Origin: Rhodospirillales bacterium
Lineage (GTDB): Bacteria; Pseudomonadota; Alphaproteobacteria; UBA8366; JADFVY01
Reading direction: 5' to 3'
Assembly (NCBI GenBank): GCA_020356105.1
Contig: CP070634.1
Location: 2,491,452-2,555,451 of the forward strand
DNA length: 64,000 bases
The translations under genes and the position numbers were made by a program. The first letter of the stretch is position 1. Every line of letters begins with the position of its first letter. This document shows, one piece after another, positions 8,815-17,883 of this stretch. Below the pieces are notes generated by a model. It saw nothing but the letters and a program-made list of their open reading frames with translations, was not told the DNA's origin and searched no databases.

Positions 8815-9708
8815 ATGGCGCGCATTCGCATAGGCCTCGCCCTGGGCAGCGGCGTTGCGCGCGGATGGGCGCATCTGGGAGTCCTCAAGGCGATCGACCG
8901 CCTGGGTCTGGTTCCCGATATCATCGCCGGCAGTTCGATCGGCTCGCTGGTCGGCGGTTTCTACCTGGCGGGCAACGTCACGGAGTTGGAGCTTTGGGCC
9001 AGACGGCTGACCAAGTTGCGGATGCTGCGCTATGCCGATTTCAGCCTCGGTGGCGGTGTGATTTCCGGCAACAGGCTGTTCCAGGAGGCTGAACGATATC
9101 TTGGCGACATAAACATCGTCAGCCTCAAGGCACCGTTCGTTGCCGTGGCGACCGACCTGTGGACCGGCCACGAGATCTGGTTGCGCGACGGCAAACTGGT
9201 CGACGCAATGCGCGCGTCACTGTCGCTGCCCGGGGTGTTTCGACCCGTCCGGATGAACGGTCACTGGCTGATCGACGGCGCGCTGGTCAACCCGGTTCCC
9301 GTCTCGGCCTGTCGAGCCCTCGGAGCCCAGATGGTGATTTGCGTCAACCTGAATGCCGATATTATCGGCAAGCATCAGGACGTGGAGTTGAACGGCGCGT
9401 CCGATCAGGAACTCGCGGCCGCGATACAGACGATACCGGCGCTCGACGCCATCACCCAGTCGCCTCCCGGCAACCCGGGCACGTTCGGGGTCATGGTATC
9501 GGCGCTCAACATCGTGCAGGACAGAATCGCCCGCAGCCGCCTGGCCGGCGAACCACCAGATGTCAGCATCAATCCGCGGGTCGGTCACATTGGCCTGCTG
9601 GACTTCCATCGCGCCGACGAGCTTATTCGGCTCGGCGAGGCGGCGGTCGAGCGCGCGATGCCGGAAATCCGGGATGCGATCTCCGTGTTCAGCTCAATCC
9701 ACGGTTGA
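8815..9708 (+). CDS. Patatin-like phospholipase (RssA-like)
   Basis: 297 aa serine hydrolase of the bacterial patatin family. The glycine-rich oxyanion loop LGSGVARGWAHLG is at the N-terminus, the nucleophile is in GSSIGS, and the dyad aspartate is in IDGALVNPVP. There is no signal peptide, so it acts in the cytoplasm or at the inner face of the membrane, hydrolysing acyl chains from lipids. The frame is open for 77 more codons upstream, but the ATG at 8815 starts exactly at the conserved MARIRIGLALGSG region. The acyl-CoA ligase gene 75 bp downstream could activate the fatty acids it releases. Confidence 0.85.
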   Translation: MARIRIGLALGSGVARGWAHLGVLKAIDRLGLVPDIIAGSSIGSLVGGFYLAGNVTELELWARRLTKLRMLRYADFSLGGGVISGNRLFQEAERYLGDINIVSLKAPFVAVATDLWTGHEIWLRDGKLVDAMRASLSLPGVFRPVRMNGHWLIDGALVNPVPVSACRALGAQMVICVNLNADIIGKHQDVELNGASDQELAAAIQTIPALDAITQSPPGNPGTFGVMVSALNIVQDRIARSRLAGEPPDVSINPRVGHIGLLDFHRADELIRLGEAAVERAMPEIRDAISVFSSIHG

Positions 9709-9783
9709 TCGAAGCGCGGAGATGAAATCTCGTGTCGACGACGCCCGAATGAAGTATGAACGATGCCGCAATGACTGGAACCC

Positions 9784-11664
9784 GTGGGTGCGAATCTCGT
9801 GACTGAAAGAATTCCCCTTGCGTCAGCGGTTGTGATCCGCCTGAAGGACATTGCCGGTCGATTGCGCGGACGTCTCGGCCGGCCAAAACCGCCGGCACAA
9901 CCGCCCGGCCCGCCGGAGCCGCAGCCCTATCCGTGGGAGGCGACATATCCGGAGGGCATCGACTGGCACGCGCAGATTCCGACGGCGCCGGTTCAGGCAA
10001 TTCTCGACGATGCGGTAGAGAAATGGCCGGAACGCCCCTGTCTTGCGTTCCTCGGCAAGAAATACACCTACGCGCAGGTCGGCAAATTGGTGGCGCGCGC
10101 GGCCCGGGGATTCCAGGATATCGGAGTCTCAAAGGGCGTTCGGGTTGGCCTGTTCCTGCCGAACTCGCCCTACTACGTCGTCTGTTATTACGCCATCCTC
10201 AAGGCTGGCGGCACCGTGGTCAATTACAACCCGCTCTATGCAGAACGCGAGATCGCCCGCCAGGTCAAGGATTCGGACACCCGCATCATGGTGACGCTGC
10301 AGCTGACCGCGACCTACCCCAAGCTGGCCGGTTTGTTCGAGAGCACGGCGCTTGAAAAGGTCGTCGTCTGTCCGATGGGCGACGTCCTGCCCCTGGTCGC
10401 CAGGACCTTCTTTACCCTGTTTCGCCGCAAGGAGATCGCCAAGATCCCGGATGACGAGCGCCACGTCGAATTCGACGAGCTCATCGACAATAAGGGGGAT
10501 TATGTCGCCGCACCGGTCGAAATTACGTCGGACATCGCGGTGCTGCAGTATACCGGCGGGACGACCGGCTTGCCGAAAGGCGCGATGCTGACGCACGCGA
10601 ACCTTTACGCCAACACCGTCCAGACCCGTATGTGGGCCGTCAATTCGCAACCCGGCGTGGAGAAGATCCTCGGCGTGCTGCCCTTGTTCCACGTCTTCGG
10701 AATGACCGGCGTCATGAATGTGGGGCTGTATCTCGGCGCCGAAATCATTCTCGTCCCCCGCTTCAAGCTGGCTGATGTTCTGGCCATCATCGACAAGGAA
10801 AAGCCGACTGCGTTCCTTGGGGTGCCGATGATCTATTCCGCCATCAACGAATACGACGCGCTCGACGAATACGACCTGTCGAGCCTGAAGGACTGCATCT
10901 CGGGCGGCGCCCCGCTGCCGGTCGACGTCAAGCTCAGATTCGAGGAACTCACCGGCTGCGTGCTGGTCGAGGGATACGGCCTGTCCGAGGCCTCCCCCGT
11001 CTGCACGATCAATCCGTTTTCGGGCGTCAACAAGCCGGGCTCGATCGGCATGCCGGTACCCGGCACGATCGTCGAGATCGCCTCGCTGGACAATCCCGAC
11101 GAGTTGCTGCCGCCCGGCAAACGAGGCGAAATTTGCGTCATTGGCCCGCAGGTCATGGCCGGTTACTGGAATCAGCCCGATGAAACCGAGGGCGCCTTCC
11201 GGGGCGGCCGCCTGCACACTGGCGATGTCGGTTATATCGACGAAGAGGGTTACGTCTTCCTGATCGACCGCATCAAGGATCTCATCCTCAATGCCGGGTT
11301 CAACGTCTACCCGCGGATGGTCGAAGAAGCGATCTATCTGCATCCGGACGTCGCGGAGGTGGTCGTCTGCGGCGTTCCCGACAAGCAGCGTGGAGAACTC
11401 GTCAAGGCCTATGTCAAGCGTCGTGCCGGATCGCAACTCAAGGCCGGCGAGCTCAAGCGCTTTCTCAGGGACAAGCTGGCTCCTTACGCGCAGCCGCGCC
11501 GCATCGAGTTCCGAGACGAACTGCCCAAGACGTTCATCGGCAAGCATTCGCGTCGCGAGCTTGTGGCCGAGGAGGTGCGGCGTTTCAACGAGGGCCTGCC
11601 GCCGCTCGGCGAAGAGATCGAGGTCGAGGAGATCGCGACGCCGCCGGCCCGCGCCGTCAACTGA
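9784..11664 (+). CDS. Long-chain fatty acid-CoA ligase
   Basis: 626 aa AMP-forming acyl-CoA synthetase. The P-loop YTGGTTGLPKG is near residue 256, GYGLSEASP near 398, the hinge region TGDVGYIDEEGYVFLIDR near 478, and the catalytic lysine in KTFIGKHSRREL near 585. The reading frame starts at a GTG; another GTG at 9799 is possible. The N-terminal proline-rich 40 residues precede the conserved core. It converts free fatty acids to acyl-CoA, feeding the beta-oxidation operon encoded convergently at 12.1-17.8 kb. Confidence 0.9.
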   Translation: MGANLVTERIPLASAVVIRLKDIAGRLRGRLGRPKPPAQPPGPPEPQPYPWEATYPEGIDWHAQIPTAPVQAILDDAVEKWPERPCLAFLGKKYTYAQVGKLVARAARGFQDIGVSKGVRVGLFLPNSPYYVVCYYAILKAGGTVVNYNPLYAEREIARQVKDSDTRIMVTLQLTATYPKLAGLFESTALEKVVVCPMGDVLPLVARTFFTLFRRKEIAKIPDDERHVEFDELIDNKGDYVAAPVEITSDIAVLQYTGGTTGLPKGAMLTHANLYANTVQTRMWAVNSQPGVEKILGVLPLFHVFGMTGVMNVGLYLGAEIILVPRFKLADVLAIIDKEKPTAFLGVPMIYSAINEYDALDEYDLSSLKDCISGGAPLPVDVKLRFEELTGCVLVEGYGLSEASPVCTINPFSGVNKPGSIGMPVPGTIVEIASLDNPDELLPPGKRGEICVIGPQVMAGYWNQPDETEGAFRGGRLHTGDVGYIDEEGYVFLIDRIKDLILNAGFNVYPRMVEEAIYLHPDVAEVVVCGVPDKQRGELVKAYVKRRAGSQLKAGELKRFLRDKLAPYAQPRRIEFRDELPKTFIGKHSRRELVAEEVRRFNEGLPPLGEEIEVEEIATPPARAVN

Positions 11665-11688
11665 ACAGCTACAACAGCCGAGGAAAAG

Positions 11689-11991
11689 ATGAGCCTGGAG
11701 ACGATCGAGCAGGAAGTCCGCAGCAACCTAATGCGGTTCGCCGGACTCGGCTACAAGGTGAAATTCGTATTCGACGACGGACCGACATTCCTGCTGGACG
11801 GGACCGTCACGCCGCCGACGCTCAGCACCGAGGACGGGGATGCCGACTGCACCCTGCGCCTATCCGCCGAGAATATGGCGAAGCTGATGGCCGGCACCTT
11901 GAACCCGACCCTGGCCTACAGCCTCGGCAAGCTGAAGGTGGACGGCTCCGTCGGCGTGGCCCTGAAGCTGGCTTCGATGATGGAGGAATGA
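11689..11991 (+). CDS. SCP2 sterol-binding domain protein
   Basis: 100 aa, the whole protein being one SCP2-like lipid-binding domain. The family pattern of a charged strand (DADCTLRLSAENMAKLM), the GTLNPTLAY segment and the C-terminal KLKVDGSVGVALKLASM is clear. A GAGGAAAAG ribosome site precedes the ATG, 24 bp after the acyl-CoA ligase stop, so the two are co-transcribed. SCP2 proteins carry fatty acids or acyl-CoAs in the cytoplasm; a helper role for the ligase or beta-oxidation enzymes is inferred. Confidence 0.88.
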   Translation: MSLETIEQEVRSNLMRFAGLGYKVKFVFDDGPTFLLDGTVTPPTLSTEDGDADCTLRLSAENMAKLMAGTLNPTLAYSLGKLKVDGSVGVALKLASMMEE

Positions 11992-12106
11992 TCCGGTTGC
12001 CGGAACGGCGCAAGCCGCACCGCCGTCGGCCGGGTGCGCGCGGCTGCCAGCCGCCCCCAGCCCGTCGCCGACCTCCTGGATCGCGCACTGGCCGGCCGCA
12101 CGGCTT

Positions 12107-13891
12107 CTAGAACAGTTCCGCCTCCAGCTCCATCAACGGTTTCTTGCCGGCCATGATGGCGGCGAACAGGCTGGAGGTCTGCGGCAGGATGCGGGTCATG
12201 TAGAAGCGCGCGGTGGCGAGCTTGGCCCGGTAGAACCCGGTCTCGTCGTCCCCGGCCTTCTCCAGCGCCACCGCCGCCATGCGGGCCCACAGATAGGCCA
12301 GCGCGGTCAGGCCGAACAGCCGCAGATAATCCGTTGCCGCGGCGCCCGCCTCTTCCGGATCGCGCAGGCCCTGCTGGGCGATCCACGCGGTGGCCTGCTG
12401 CAGCCGCCCGAAGGCCTTGGCGAACGGCAACACGAAATCCTGCATCTCCGACTTCTCCATCTCGGCCTCGATGAAGTCCATGCCGGGGTGGAAGAAACGG
12501 CGCAGCAGGCGGCCGGTGTGCTGGCCCATCTTGCGGCCGACCAGGTCGAGCGCCTGGATGCCGTTGGCGCCCTCGTAGAGCTGGGCAATACGGGCGTCGC
12601 GGACCAGCTGCTCCATGCCCCATTCGCGGATATAGCCGTGGCCGCCGAATACCTGGACGCCGAGATTGGCGCATTCGGAGCCGATATCGGTGAGGAACGC
12701 CTTGACGATCGGCGTGAGCAGTGAGACCAGGTCGTCGGCCTCCTCGCGCCTCGCATCGTCCGGGTGTTTGGCCGCGATGTCGAGGTTCAGCGCCGTCCAG
12801 GCGGCCAGCGCGCGGCCGCCCTCGGTATAGGCGCGCATGGTCAGCAGCATGCGCCGCACGTCGGGGTGAACGATGATCGGATCGGCCGGCTTGTCTGGCG
12901 CCATGGCGCCAGAAAGCGACCGTCCCTGGAGGCGCTCCTTCGCGTAGTCCGCGGCGCTCTGATAGGCGGTCTCGGCAAGGCCCAGCCCCTGCATGCCGAC
13001 CGCAAGACGCGCGTCGTTCATCATCGTGAACATGACCCGCATGCCCTTGTGCGGTGGTCCGACGAGATAGCCTTCGGCGTCCTCGAAGTTCATCACGCAG
13101 GTCGGCGAGGCCTTGATGCCCATCTTGTGCTCGATCGAGCCGCAGGCGACGCCGTTGCGCGGGCCCATTGCGCCGTCCTCCTTGACCAGGAATTTCGGCA
13201 CCAGGAACAGGCTGATGCCGCGGATGCCGGCCGGCGCATCGGGCAGCTTGGCGAGCACCAGATGGACGATGTTCTCGGTCGCGTCCTGCTCGCCGCAGGA
13301 GATGAAGATCTTGGTGCCGCTGATCCGGTAGCTGCCGTCATCGGCGGGCTCGGCCCGGGTTCGGATGAGGCCGAGATCGGTGCCGCTGTGCGGCTCGGTC
13401 AGACACATCGTCCCCGACCACGTGCCCTCGACCATCTTCGGCAGCCATTTCGCCTTCTGCTCGTCCGACCCCCAGCGCTCCAGCAGATGATAGGCGCCCT
13501 CGGTGAGGCCCGGCAGGATCGCCAGCGAGATATTGCTCGAGCAGGCCATCTCCTTGACCATCGCGCCGAGGGTCGCGGGCAGGCCCTGCCCGCCAAATTC
13601 GGGATCGGCCGCGAGCGAGCCCCAGCCGGATTGCACGAAGGCCTCGTAAGCCTCCTTGAAGCCGCTGGGAAGCCGCACGACACCGTTTTCGTAGGTACAG
13701 CCCTCCTCGTCCCCGGTTCGGTTCAAAGGCAGCAGGACCTCCTCGCAGAGCTTTCCGGCCTCGCTCAGAACGGCGTCGACCAGGTCTGGTGTTGCCTCCT
13801 CGTAGCCGGGCAGTTCGGTCAGCGTTTCCGCGTGCAGCAGCTCGTTGAGAACGAACCGCATATCGTCGATCGGAGCGGTGTAGACGGTCAT
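12107..13891 (-). CDS. Acyl-CoA dehydrogenase, large (about 600 aa) type
   Basis: 594 aa flavoprotein of the long acyl-CoA dehydrogenase class with an extra C-terminal helical domain. The substrate/FAD motif CLTEPHSGTDLG is at 163-174, and the catalytic glutamate lies in LYEGANGIQ near residue 436. It catalyses the first oxidation of beta-oxidation, acyl-CoA to enoyl-CoA. It is the last gene of the MerR-thiolase-dehydrogenase operon, 3 bp after the previous gene, so all four steps of the cycle are encoded together. Confidence 0.92.
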   Translation of the reverse strand: MTVYTAPIDDMRFVLNELLHAETLTELPGYEEATPDLVDAVLSEAGKLCEEVLLPLNRTGDEEGCTYENGVVRLPSGFKEAYEAFVQSGWGSLAADPEFGGQGLPATLGAMVKEMACSSNISLAILPGLTEGAYHLLERWGSDEQKAKWLPKMVEGTWSGTMCLTEPHSGTDLGLIRTRAEPADDGSYRISGTKIFISCGEQDATENIVHLVLAKLPDAPAGIRGISLFLVPKFLVKEDGAMGPRNGVACGSIEHKMGIKASPTCVMNFEDAEGYLVGPPHKGMRVMFTMMNDARLAVGMQGLGLAETAYQSAADYAKERLQGRSLSGAMAPDKPADPIIVHPDVRRMLLTMRAYTEGGRALAAWTALNLDIAAKHPDDARREEADDLVSLLTPIVKAFLTDIGSECANLGVQVFGGHGYIREWGMEQLVRDARIAQLYEGANGIQALDLVGRKMGQHTGRLLRRFFHPGMDFIEAEMEKSEMQDFVLPFAKAFGRLQQATAWIAQQGLRDPEEAGAAATDYLRLFGLTALAYLWARMAAVALEKAGDDETGFYRAKLATARFYMTRILPQTSSLFAAIMAGKKPLMELEAELF

Positions 13892-13894
13892 TGC

Positions 13895-16225
13895 TCAGTT
13901 CCTCAACGGCTTGCCGGTTTCCAGCATGTGCTCGACCCGGGCCAGTGTGCCGGGATGCCGGATCAGTTTCATGAAGGCCTTGCGCTCGAGCATCAGCAGA
14001 TCGTCCTCCCCGACCTCGTCGACGAAGTCGGTCGCGCCACCGGTCAGGACCTGCTTCAACTCCTCGACGACGACCCGGTCATGCGGCGTCACCAGCCCCT
14101 TGAGCTCGAAATCTCGCACGGCCATCTCGATCGCGGCGCGGCCGGTCTCGCCGGGCAGATGCAGTCCGACTTCCTCGGGTGGCGCATATCCGTCGGCCAG
14201 CGCGAGCGCGCGTGCCTTGGCGTCGGCCAGCAGTCGGTCGCGGTTCATCGTAATGCCGTCGCCCGCGCGCAGGATCATCATCTCCTGCGCCTCCGCGGCG
14301 GATTTCGCGACCTGGGCCGTCCCAATCGTCTCGAAGGCCTTGGCCACCGGCGGCATCGGGCCTTTCGGCGCCCGCGGCGCGGTCGCCCAACGGGTGAGAA
14401 GCTCCTTGCAGCCGCCCCAGCCCGGAATTACGCCGACGCCGACCTCGACGAGCCCGGTATAGGTCTCCGCATGCGCCTGGATGGCATCGCAATGCATCAG
14501 GATCTCGCAGGCACCCCCGAGGGCCATGCCGGACGGCGCGCCGACCACCGGAAACGGCGCATATTTGAGCGCCTTGTAGACACGCTGCCCGGTCGCCACC
14601 AGCTCCTCGATCATCGGCCACAACGCGACATTGGCGGCGAACAGGGCGAGGCCGATATTGGCGCCGACCGAGAAATTGGTGCCCTCATTGTAGATCACGA
14701 GGCCCTTGTGGGCCTTCGGGACGAGCTTTACCGAATCCTCGACCATTTTCAGAGATTCCTGGTCGAGTGCATTCATTTTGCTGTGGAATTCTAGGCACAA
14801 AACTCCATCTCCGAGATCCCACAGGCTGGCCGACCCGTTGCGCCTGACCGGCTCGGATGCGCGTTTGACGTCCTCGAGCAGCAATACGCCGTCGCGGCGC
14901 TCGAGGTCGGCATATTCGCCTTCGACGGTCAGGTATTGCAGCACGCCGTTCTCGACCCCGTAGAAACCGCCGGCCTCGGCTGCCTTGCGCAGCAAGTCGG
15001 GCACCTCGCGGCCCTCCTCCTCGAGGCGCGTGACCAGCCAGTCGGCGCCGAGCCGGTCGGCGAGCTGGAACGGCCCCTCCTTCCAGGCGTAGCCGAGCCG
15101 CATCGCCTCGTCCGCAGCGGCAATGTCGTCGGCGATCTCGGGAATCAGCGACGCCGCATACACGAGAAGCTGCGAGAGCACCCGCCAGGCATATGCGCCG
15201 GTCTTGTCCGGATATTCGGCGAGCCTGCGCAAATCCCTGCCGGCCGCGGTGACGCTGTCGAGCCGCGGCCGCCGCGCCGGCGCATATGCGCCGGTCGAAA
15301 GATCGATGGCCTGCTTCTCGCGCTTGCCGTCGGTCCTGTCCAGGCGATAGAAGCCACCCTTGCCCTTGCGGCCGGTATAGCCCTCGTCGATCAACTTCTC
15401 GAATAGCGGCAAGTCGGTCCTGACCTCGTGATAGGCATCGTCCTTGGGCAGCGCCGCCGTCATTTCGCGCGACACGTATCGGCTGAGGTCCAGCCCGACG
15501 AGGTCGAGCAGCCCGAACACGCCAGTCTTGGGGATGCCCATCGGCCGGCCCATCACCGCATCGGCCTCCTCGACGGTCAGGCCGCCCTCGACGGCGGCGG
15601 ACACCGCGGCCTCGATCCAGAAGACGCCGAGCCGGTTGGCGATGAACCCCGGCGTGTCCTTGGCGTCGACCACGCCCTTGCCGAGCCGCTCGTCGCAGAA
15701 GGCGCGGATCGTCTCCACCGCCGCCTTCCCGGTCTTCGGGCCGGCGACAATCTCAAGCAGCCGCATGTAGCGCGGGGGGTTGAAGAAATGCGTGACCAGG
15801 AAATCCTTGGCGAACGTCTCCGGCAGCCCCTTCGTCAGCACCGCGATCGGCAGGGTCGAGGTGTTCGACGAGACGATCGAACCCTTCTTACGGTGCTTTT
15901 GAATCTTCTTGTAAAGGTCTTGTTTTATCTTGGGATTCTCGAGCACGGCCTCGACGATCCAGTCGCATTCGGCCAGCTTTTCGAGGTCGTCTTCGGTATT
16001 GCCGGGAGTGATCAGACCTGCGTTGCGGCGATGCATCAACGGCGCCGGGTCGGTTTTCAGCAACCGTGCGATTGCGCCCTCGGCAATCACGCTGCGCCCG
16101 GCTTCCGGCGCATCCTTCGGGACGATGTCCAGCAGCAATACGGGAACGCCCGCGTTGGCGATATGGGCCGCGATGCCGCTGCCCATTACGCCCGCGCCGA
16201 TGACGGCGGCTCGTTGGATCGTCAT
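13895..16225 (-). CDS. 3-Hydroxyacyl-CoA dehydrogenase / enoyl-CoA hydratase (FadN type)
   Basis: 776 aa bifunctional beta-oxidation enzyme. The NAD-binding GAGVMGSGIAAHIANAG is at the N-terminus, and the dehydrogenase signature HFFNPPRYMRLLEIVAG follows near residue 145. The second half (about 470-700) is a crotonase domain with MALGGACEI and VGVGVIPGWGG. The domain order dehydrogenase then hydratase is that of FadN (YusL) rather than FadB/FadJ. The ATG at 16225 is chosen because it starts the conserved MTIQRAAVIGAG; it lies 2 bp from the thiolase stop. Confidence 0.9.
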   Translation of the reverse strand: MTIQRAAVIGAGVMGSGIAAHIANAGVPVLLLDIVPKDAPEAGRSVIAEGAIARLLKTDPAPLMHRRNAGLITPGNTEDDLEKLAECDWIVEAVLENPKIKQDLYKKIQKHRKKGSIVSSNTSTLPIAVLTKGLPETFAKDFLVTHFFNPPRYMRLLEIVAGPKTGKAAVETIRAFCDERLGKGVVDAKDTPGFIANRLGVFWIEAAVSAAVEGGLTVEEADAVMGRPMGIPKTGVFGLLDLVGLDLSRYVSREMTAALPKDDAYHEVRTDLPLFEKLIDEGYTGRKGKGGFYRLDRTDGKREKQAIDLSTGAYAPARRPRLDSVTAAGRDLRRLAEYPDKTGAYAWRVLSQLLVYAASLIPEIADDIAAADEAMRLGYAWKEGPFQLADRLGADWLVTRLEEEGREVPDLLRKAAEAGGFYGVENGVLQYLTVEGEYADLERRDGVLLLEDVKRASEPVRRNGSASLWDLGDGVLCLEFHSKMNALDQESLKMVEDSVKLVPKAHKGLVIYNEGTNFSVGANIGLALFAANVALWPMIEELVATGQRVYKALKYAPFPVVGAPSGMALGGACEILMHCDAIQAHAETYTGLVEVGVGVIPGWGGCKELLTRWATAPRAPKGPMPPVAKAFETIGTAQVAKSAAEAQEMMILRAGDGITMNRDRLLADAKARALALADGYAPPEEVGLHLPGETGRAAIEMAVRDFELKGLVTPHDRVVVEELKQVLTGGATDFVDEVGEDDLLMLERKAFMKLIRHPGTLARVEHMLETGKPLRN

Positions 16226-16227
16226 GG

Positions 16228-17367
16228 TCAGACCGCCTCCAGGATCGTCGCGATGCCCTGGCCACCGCCGATGCACTGCGTCGCCAGCGCGTATTTGCCT
16301 TTTTCGCGCTTGAGGATTTGCGCCGCCTTGCCGGTGATCCGCGCGCCTGTCGCACCCAGGGGATGGCCCAGCGCGATGGCGCCGCCGTCGATGTTCGTCC
16401 GATCGTGATCGAACGGCAGTTCGCGGTGGCAGGCAATGACCTGGCTGGCGAAGGCCTCGTTCATCTCGATGACGTCGAGGTCTTCGAGCTTCAGCCCGGC
16501 GCGCGCCAGTGCCTTGCCGGTGGCAACCACCGGCCCGATGCCCATGATTTCCGGCGCACAGCCGGCAACGGCGATGCTCTTGATCCGGGCCAGCGGCGGC
16601 AGGCCGTTCTTCTCCGCATAGTCGGCCGAGCAGACGAGAACCGCCGACGCTCCGTCGGTCAGCGGCGACGACGTGCCCGCGGTCACCGAGCCGCCTTCGC
16701 GGAACGCCGGCTTCAGGCCAGCCAGCGCCTCTTTGTTCGTGTCCGCGCGAATACAGCCGTCGGCGTCGACAATGCCATCCTTGGTCTCCACCGGCACAAT
16801 CTCGTCGGCGAGCCGCCCAGCCTTCTGCGCCGCCGCCGCCTTGGTGTGGCTCTTGACGGAGAACTCTTCCTGTTCATCACGAGTTACCTGGTATTTCTCG
16901 ACCAGATTCTCGGCCGTCTCACCCATCGACATATAGGCACCGGGGACGTTCGCCGCGAGGCCGGCATTGGGCATCGGGTTGTAGCCGCCGACCGGCACCC
17001 GCGTCATCGATTCCACCCCGGCGCAGACGAAGACGTCGCCCGCATCCATCTTGATCGCACCGGCGGCCATGTGGATCGCGTTCATCGACGAGCCGCAGAA
17101 CCGGTTGATGGTCGCCCCGGCCACCGAGATCGGCAGATCGGACAACAACCCGATCAGCCGCCCGACGTTGAGCCCCTGCTCCGCCTCCGGCATGGCGCAA
17201 CCGCAGATCAGATCCTCGATGTCCTCGGGCTTGACACCAGTCCGCTCGATCAGCCCGCGAACAGCCGCGGCAGCCAGCTCGTCGGGACGGATGCGCACGA
17301 ATTCGCCCTTGTTGGCGAAGGTAAAGGGAGTCCGGGCATAGCCCGCGATGACGACGTCTTTGCTCAT
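16228..17367 (-). CDS. Acetyl-CoA acyltransferase (3-ketoacyl-CoA thiolase)
   Basis: 379 aa thiolase. The nucleophilic cysteine is in RFCGSSM near residue 92, the histidine in GHPLGATGAR near 335, and the second cysteine in CIGGGQG near 365, so all catalytic residues are present. It cleaves 3-ketoacyl-CoA with CoA to give acetyl-CoA and a shortened acyl-CoA. Its ATG overlaps the stop of the MerR regulator gene by 4 bp, showing that the regulator and the enzymes form one transcript. Confidence 0.93.
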   Translation of the reverse strand: MSKDVVIAGYARTPFTFANKGEFVRIRPDELAAAAVRGLIERTGVKPEDIEDLICGCAMPEAEQGLNVGRLIGLLSDLPISVAGATINRFCGSSMNAIHMAAGAIKMDAGDVFVCAGVESMTRVPVGGYNPMPNAGLAANVPGAYMSMGETAENLVEKYQVTRDEQEEFSVKSHTKAAAAQKAGRLADEIVPVETKDGIVDADGCIRADTNKEALAGLKPAFREGGSVTAGTSSPLTDGASAVLVCSADYAEKNGLPPLARIKSIAVAGCAPEIMGIGPVVATGKALARAGLKLEDLDVIEMNEAFASQVIACHRELPFDHDRTNIDGGAIALGHPLGATGARITGKAAQILKREKGKYALATQCIGGGQGIATILEAV

Positions 17368-17789
17368 TGTCGCGCCTTTCGGGTGTGCTGTGAGGTACGG
17401 TTCTGGTCGGCGAGCCAGTGCTTGGCGGCCTTCATGATGCTCTTCAGTTCCGCGATCGTCGCGTCGATGTCCTCGCGCTGTTGCTGCAACGTCGCGAGAC
17501 GCGCGGCGGCCTTGGCGATCAGCGCGTCCATCTGCTGCCGCTGCCCCGGGCCAGCCTCGTAAAGCTCCAGCCAATCGCGGATCTCCCGCAGGCTGAAGCC
17601 GAGGCGCTTGCCGCGCAGGATGAGGATCAGCCGGCCACGGTCGCGATGGGTGTAGACCCTGGTATTGCCGATGCGCCGGGGCTCGATCAACCCCTTGTCC
17701 TCATAGAAGCGCAGCGTCCGCGCGGTCACACCCAGATCGGCGGCCAGTTCGGTTACGGAGTAAAGCTCGGGGTGGTTCGACGCTTCCAT
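17364..17789 (-). CDS. MerR-family regulator of the beta-oxidation operon (LiuR/FadP-like)
   Basis: 141 aa from the ATG at 17789. The N-terminal winged helix-turn-helix is typical (YSVTELAADLGV, then TARTLRFYEDKGLIEPRR), followed by a long coiled coil (LATLQQQREDIDATIAEL). There are no metal-binding cysteines, so it belongs with MerR regulators of acyl-CoA metabolism such as LiuR. An upstream ATG at 17801 falls inside the probable -10 box, so 17789 is preferred; the message would then be almost leaderless. As the first gene of the operon, with a palindrome over its promoter, it very likely represses itself and the downstream genes. Confidence 0.88.
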   Translation of the reverse strand: MEASNHPELYSVTELAADLGVTARTLRFYEDKGLIEPRRIGNTRVYTHRDRGRLILILRGKRLGFSLREIRDWLELYEAGPGQRQQMDALIAKAAARLATLQQQREDIDATIAELKSIMKAAKHWLADQNRTSQHTRKARQ

Positions 17790-17796
17790 CGCGCGG

Positions 17797-17826
17797 ACCA
17801 TACACCGGCTATAACGTATACGTCAA
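17797..17826 (-). promoter_or_regulatory. Promoter with palindromic operator before the MerR gene
   Basis: Read on the minus strand, TTGACG (17826-17821) and TATGGT (17802-17797) are 18 bp apart. The perfect palindrome ACGTATACGT (17814-17823) overlaps the -35 box and the spacer, where MerR proteins bind. As I recall, the operators of LiuR/FadP-type MerR regulators also contain ACGT half-sites in an AT-rich palindrome, so autoregulation is likely. Confidence 0.6.
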
Positions 17827-17883
17827 CTAAATAACTAATTCGTTATCTATCTTGCATAAACGTAAAATGCCCCTAAAATCCGG

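Noticed and set aside
12764..14794. 676-aa open frame on the plus strand
   Set aside because: Antisense to the acyl-CoA dehydrogenase and FadN-like genes; no recognisable protein.
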